DNA of 10,212 bases from Acidobacteriota bacterium (GTDB taxonomy: Bacteria > Acidobacteriota > Terriglobia > Terriglobales > Acidobacteriaceae): positions 1 to 10,212 of the forward strand of contig JAJZDO010000202.1 of the NCBI GenBank assembly GCA_021805955.1, read 5' to 3'. Both the position numbers and the translations under genes were made by a program. The notes under the pieces were generated by a model. It was not told the DNA's origin and did not search any database. It saw only the letters and a list, made by a program, of their open reading frames with translations. Position 1 is the stretch's first letter. Each line of letters opens with the position of its first letter. Shown piece after piece: positions 7,768-10,212 of this stretch.

Positions 7768-8541
7768 CTATTTACCCACCACGGAAACCAGCCGGAACGT
7801 GATCGTTCCCCAGAAGAGGCGCGCACGCATCTGCACGGGAAGATGACGCGCATCGTCCGTGTACCATATCCAGATGTCTCCGCGATTTTTCACCACTCCA
7901 GCGTCAGCCGTCGGCTGCACGCGAATCGTGTTGAAGCTGCCGGCCTGTGTCTTCACCTCTTCCCGGCTCTCGACTTTCATCGTAACCAGGACGGTGCGCA
8001 GCGGGTCGGCGACCGGAAGATAAAAATCCTTGCCGATATCCATCGGCTGTGAAGCCGCGTAGAAAACGCCAGTCAGAAGATCCGTGAGGCAACTGGGGAT
8101 GTTGGACACCAGCCGCTTCTTCTGTCCCGTGACCAGATTGCGCTCGTCGAGAATGGATTTGCCTTGTTTGTAATCGAGTCGCAGGGAAGAACTAATCTTC
8201 CTGCGTCCTTCCACTGTCTGCTTGTCAAACTCAGCGGTGCAGCCCTGCTCACGATCAAAGCTGGATTGGAAGCGATCCGCGACATGAAAGAGCAGATTGA
8301 TTGCGCCTGTCGTATCCGCTGTAGCCGTCAAGCGTTCCCGCACACCATCGGCATCAAAACGCAACACGGCAACTCCGGCGGGAAAGACGCGCCAGTCAAC
8401 GGCATAGGTCAGTGTCTGATGTTGAGGAAACTCGAATCCCGCTCGCGGCGCAGGCAACGGCGGCATCGGCTGACTAGCGTTTGTCTGGGAAAATGCGGGG
8501 CAGACAAAGAACACAGCCAGAAGCGGAATCAAATGTCTCAA
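7768..8541 (-). CDS. DUF3108 domain-containing secreted protein
   Basis: From the TTG at 8541 the product is 257 residues. It begins with a signal peptide: basic RH, a hydrophobic core (IPLLAVFFVC, about 4-14), and likely cleavage around AFS-Q at 16-19. The rest is a beta-rich domain typical of DUF3108: YAVDW (46-50), IPSCLTDLLTGVFYA (148-162), AGSFNTIRVQP (200-210), and GDIWIWYTDD followed by LPVQMRARLFWG in the C-terminal part. DUF3108 proteins are periplasmic or outer-membrane-associated; no enzymatic role is established. The start is uncertain. The frame is open up to a TTG at 8598 with no ribosome binding site. The TTG at 8541 has AAGG five bases upstream, and a GAGGAG lies six bases before an in-frame CTG at 8553. 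It is the last gene of the reverse block, and its stop faces that of comEC 58 bases away. Confidence 0.85.
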   Translation of the reverse strand: MRHLIPLLAVFFVCPAFSQTNASQPMPPLPAPRAGFEFPQHQTLTYAVDWRVFPAGVAVLRFDADGVRERLTATADTTGAINLLFHVADRFQSSFDREQGCTAEFDKQTVEGRRKISSSLRLDYKQGKSILDERNLVTGQKKRLVSNIPSCLTDLLTGVFYAASQPMDIGKDFYLPVADPLRTVLVTMKVESREEVKTQAGSFNTIRVQPTADAGVVKNRGDIWIWYTDDARHLPVQMRARLFWGTITFRLVSVVGK

Positions 8542-8653
8542 GCAGACCTTCAGAATATGCTCCTCAGAACAATGCGGGGGAAGGCAACGGAAATGCAATG
8601 GAGTCGTACTGTATCAGGCAGGTACTGGGTGGCGGGCCTGAACTACTCCACTG

Positions 8654-8681
8654 ATTTTAGACTATGGGGAACGCGCGTCAA
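8654..8681 (-). promoter_or_regulatory. Candidate sigma70-like promoter for the DUF3108 gene
   Basis: On the reverse strand, a TTGACG -35 box (8676-8681) is separated by 16 bases from a TAAAAT -10 box (8654-8659). Both boxes are five of six to consensus. The -35 box overlaps the stop codon of the upstream methyltransferase-like gene. Transcription would begin near 8647, leaving roughly 50 to 105 bases of leader before the DUF3108 start, depending on which TTG is used. This is predicted from sequence only. Confidence 0.5.
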
Positions 8682-9304
8682 TGAAGCCAGCGCAGGTGCG
8701 CAAAATATGCCGCCACCAGCCCGGCATAAAGGAATCCCACGCCAAGCAGGGAGCGATACTCCCGATGTTTTCGATAAAGCTCCAGCGAGAATCGCCCGGC
8801 GCTCTGCGCGGATGCAGTCGGCGCAGGTTGAGCGGTGCGGAGTCGGGGCCGCAGTCGGGGAACTCTGCGGCAGTAGGCGTCATAATCCGCAAACATGCTG
8901 CGCAGATATGCCTCTTCCCCGACGATCACTGGAACATAGATCACGAAGAATCCAACGAGCAGGAGAATGGCGAACCATACATCCGCGAGAGCAACGGCAA
9001 ATCCCGCCGCAATCAGCATCGAACCGAGATAGAGCGGGTTGCGCGTGTAGGCGTATGGGCCGGTCTGCGTCAGTTCCTGATTTTTTTTCACGTAGCCGGC
9101 GGCGTATCCGCGCAACCAAAGCCCTGGAACCACCAGCGCAAGGCTCCCGACAATCGCCAACGGATGAGGTTCCGATGCGATCAAGCGCCAGAGATACACT
9201 GCCGCCGCCGCAAAGCCAAGAGGGACGCGGATGCGGCGCGCAACCTTGCGCCATCGCGCCATCCAGTCAACCGCTGCTGGCGCATCGACGAACTTGTTCT
9301 GCAT
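8678..9304 (-). CDS. Isoprenylcysteine carboxyl methyltransferase (ICMT)-family membrane protein
   Basis: This is an integral membrane protein of 208 residues from the ATG at 9304. Hydrophobic segments lie at about 28-43, 47-65, 93-110, 108-128 and near the C-terminus (185-202). The family signature is clear: TGPYAYTRNPLYLG (81-94), then GEEAYLR (129-135) and YDAYCRRVPR (141-150), which form the cytosolic SAM-binding and catalytic region of ICMT/PEMT-type methyltransferases. Bacteria lack the prenylated CaaX substrates of eukaryotic ICMT. The true substrate is unknown and could be a lipid, an isoprenoid or a small thiol. The frame extends to a TTG at 9319 and a GTG at 9313, but only the ATG at 9304 has a GTGAG-like element just upstream, and that is weak. 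The heptosyltransferase gene ends 36 bases upstream on the same strand, so the two are probably co-transcribed. Confidence 0.88.
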   Translation of the reverse strand: MQNKFVDAPAAVDWMARWRKVARRIRVPLGFAAAAVYLWRLIASEPHPLAIVGSLALVVPGLWLRGYAAGYVKKNQELTQTGPYAYTRNPLYLGSMLIAAGFAVALADVWFAILLLVGFFVIYVPVIVGEEAYLRSMFADYDAYCRRVPRLRPRLRTAQPAPTASAQSAGRFSLELYRKHREYRSLLGVGFLYAGLVAAYFAHLRWLH

Positions 9305-9340
9305 CTCACTCACGGACAAGCAATCGCATTCTAAAAGACT

Positions 9341-10212
9341 CTACCCTTGCTGATTGTATCGCTGTGCGAGCATCCGCTCCGCCTCCGCGCAGACCGTCGC
9401 CACGTCGATTCGCAGCAGGCCAGCCTCAGGATCGGAAAGCCGACGATGATCGCGCCTGCTCTCCGGAGTGCGCAGAACAGAACACTCCGCGCCGCCTGGA
9501 AACCGATACGGACCATTCCGTGCAGGATCAGTCGGGCCGTAGATTCCGACAACCGGACGGCCCACGGCAGAGGCAAGATGCAAAGGCCCGGTGTCACCAC
9601 CGATCACAAGAGCCGCGCGGCGGGTGAGCGCGACTAACTCCGCGAGGCTGGATTGCACTGCCTGTACCAGAGGGCTGCCCGTCATCACAGCGCTAGCCAG
9701 TGGCTTTTCACCCGGGCCAACATTTACAAGGACGCGCAATCCCTTTTGTGCCAGCCAATCGGCGACTGCGCGATAGCGCTCTGGCGGCCATCGTTTCGCG
9801 CCCCACCCAGCACCCGGATGAATTAAAACGAAGGCTGATTTTTCCTTCAAAAGCGCATCACACCACGCCTCAGCGACGGAATCCACGGGTAGCTGCGGGG
9901 CGCAAATTTCCAGTGGATCCGCCGCTATCACAGATGCCAGTTCACAGGCGCGATCAATCACATGCTCGGCATGGATTGCGACAGGCTCGGTATAAAGCCA
10001 TCGCGCCTCTCGCTCACGCGGATTCCTGTCGCCTATCGTGCGTCGGCAACCGGCGAAGCGAGCGATGACCGCCGAGCGAATCGCTCCCTGTAAGTCCAGC
10101 ACGGCTTCATATTCCACTGCTCGCAGGTCCGCGCGCACCTTTGCCACGGCACGCGCAGCCGCCAGACTGATTCCATCTCTGCGCCATTGGCGCGTATCCA
10201 CCTCCACAATGG
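9341..10212 (-). CDS. Glycosyltransferase family 9, LPS heptosyltransferase (partial, N-terminus outside window)
   Basis: GT9 enzymes transfer heptose from ADP-heptose to the lipid A-Kdo core at the inner face of the cytoplasmic membrane. The frame runs off the right edge and ends with TAG at 9341-9343. About 290 residues are visible; a complete enzyme is around 340-360, so roughly the first 50-70 residues, with the usual glycine-rich start, are missing. The GTG at 10207 is therefore probably an internal Val. Counting from it, DTRQWRR (4-10) and DLQGAIRSAVIAR (38-50) belong to the acceptor-binding half. HPGAGWGAKRWPPERY (130-145), GGDTGPLHLASAVG (203-216) and YGPTDPARNGPY (223-234) belong to the nucleotide-sugar half and are diagnostic of GT9. 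The overall pattern is closest to heptosyltransferase I (WaaC/RfaC), but acceptor specificity cannot be read from sequence, so no symbol is given. Confidence 0.9.
   Translation of the reverse strand, partial: IVEVDTRQWRRDGISLAAARAVAKVRADLRAVEYEAVLDLQGAIRSAVIARFAGCRRTIGDRNPREREARWLYTEPVAIHAEHVIDRACELASVIAADPLEICAPQLPVDSVAEAWCDALLKEKSAFVLIHPGAGWGAKRWPPERYRAVADWLAQKGLRVLVNVGPGEKPLASAVMTGSPLVQAVQSSLAELVALTRRAALVIGGDTGPLHLASAVGRPVVGIYGPTDPARNGPYRFPGGAECSVLRTPESRRDHRRLSDPEAGLLRIDVATVCAEAERMLAQRYNQQG

Noticed and set aside
8164..9627. 487-residue open frame on the forward strand across the reverse-block genes
   Set aside because: It lies opposite the DUF3108, ICMT-like and GT9 genes, has low-complexity Arg/Ser/Pro-rich composition, and has no domain or good start. 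The reverse-strand proteins are clearly the real ones.
1..10212. Search for a mobile element, CRISPR array, defence system, tRNA or riboswitch
   Set aside because: I saw no terminal inverted repeats, transposase or integrase motifs, spaced repeats, tRNA-like cloverleaf or structured long leader. Almost all of the sequence is occupied by ordinary genes.

Overview
The window reads as a stretch of chromosome from a moderately GC-rich, Gram-negative bacterium, most likely an acidobacterium (Terriglobales/Acidobacteriaceae type). This placement is an inference. It rests on the gene order nadC-birA-coaX-(uncharacterised protein)-rlmD, on the look of the individual proteins, and on an LPS-type heptosyltransferase. 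I see no rRNA, tRNA, insertion sequence, prophage gene, CRISPR array or base-composition break, so this is core housekeeping DNA rather than an accessory island.

Forward block (1-4812): the 3' end of valS (valyl-tRNA synthetase) is followed by nadC (NAD synthesis), a monofunctional birA (biotin ligase), coaX (type III pantothenate kinase, CoA synthesis), an unrecognised 230-residue protein, and an RlmD/TrmA-family RNA uracil-5-methyltransferase. Spacings are short (48, 31, about 36 and 6 bases, then a 4-base ATGA overlap), so these genes are probably co-transcribed. The theme is cofactor supply (NAD, biotin, CoA) plus translation (tRNA charging, rRNA methylation). The uncharacterised gene is the least explained member.

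Second forward unit (4914-7709): after a 101-base gap with a clear ribosome binding site comes a full-length ComEC/Rec2 DNA-uptake channel. It has an N-terminal soluble region, a membrane competence domain and a C-terminal metallo-beta-lactamase domain. It also has a very acidic cytoplasmic tail and a low-complexity insertion.

Reverse block (7768 to the right edge): read leftwards, this holds a glycosyltransferase family 9 heptosyltransferase cut by the window edge, an isoprenylcysteine-carboxyl-methyltransferase-like membrane protein, and a secreted DUF3108 protein. The DUF3108 gene appears to have its own sigma70-like promoter overlapping the stop codon of the gene before it. All three look like cell-envelope functions. 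The comEC and DUF3108 genes converge with 58 bases between their stops.

No new defence, mobile or enzymatic system is evident. The items most worth follow-up are the uncharacterised 230-residue gene, the unusual ComEC tail and insertion, and the weak or non-ATG starts in the reverse block. The largest gene-free stretches are about 100-140 bases; no gap exceeds 300 bases.
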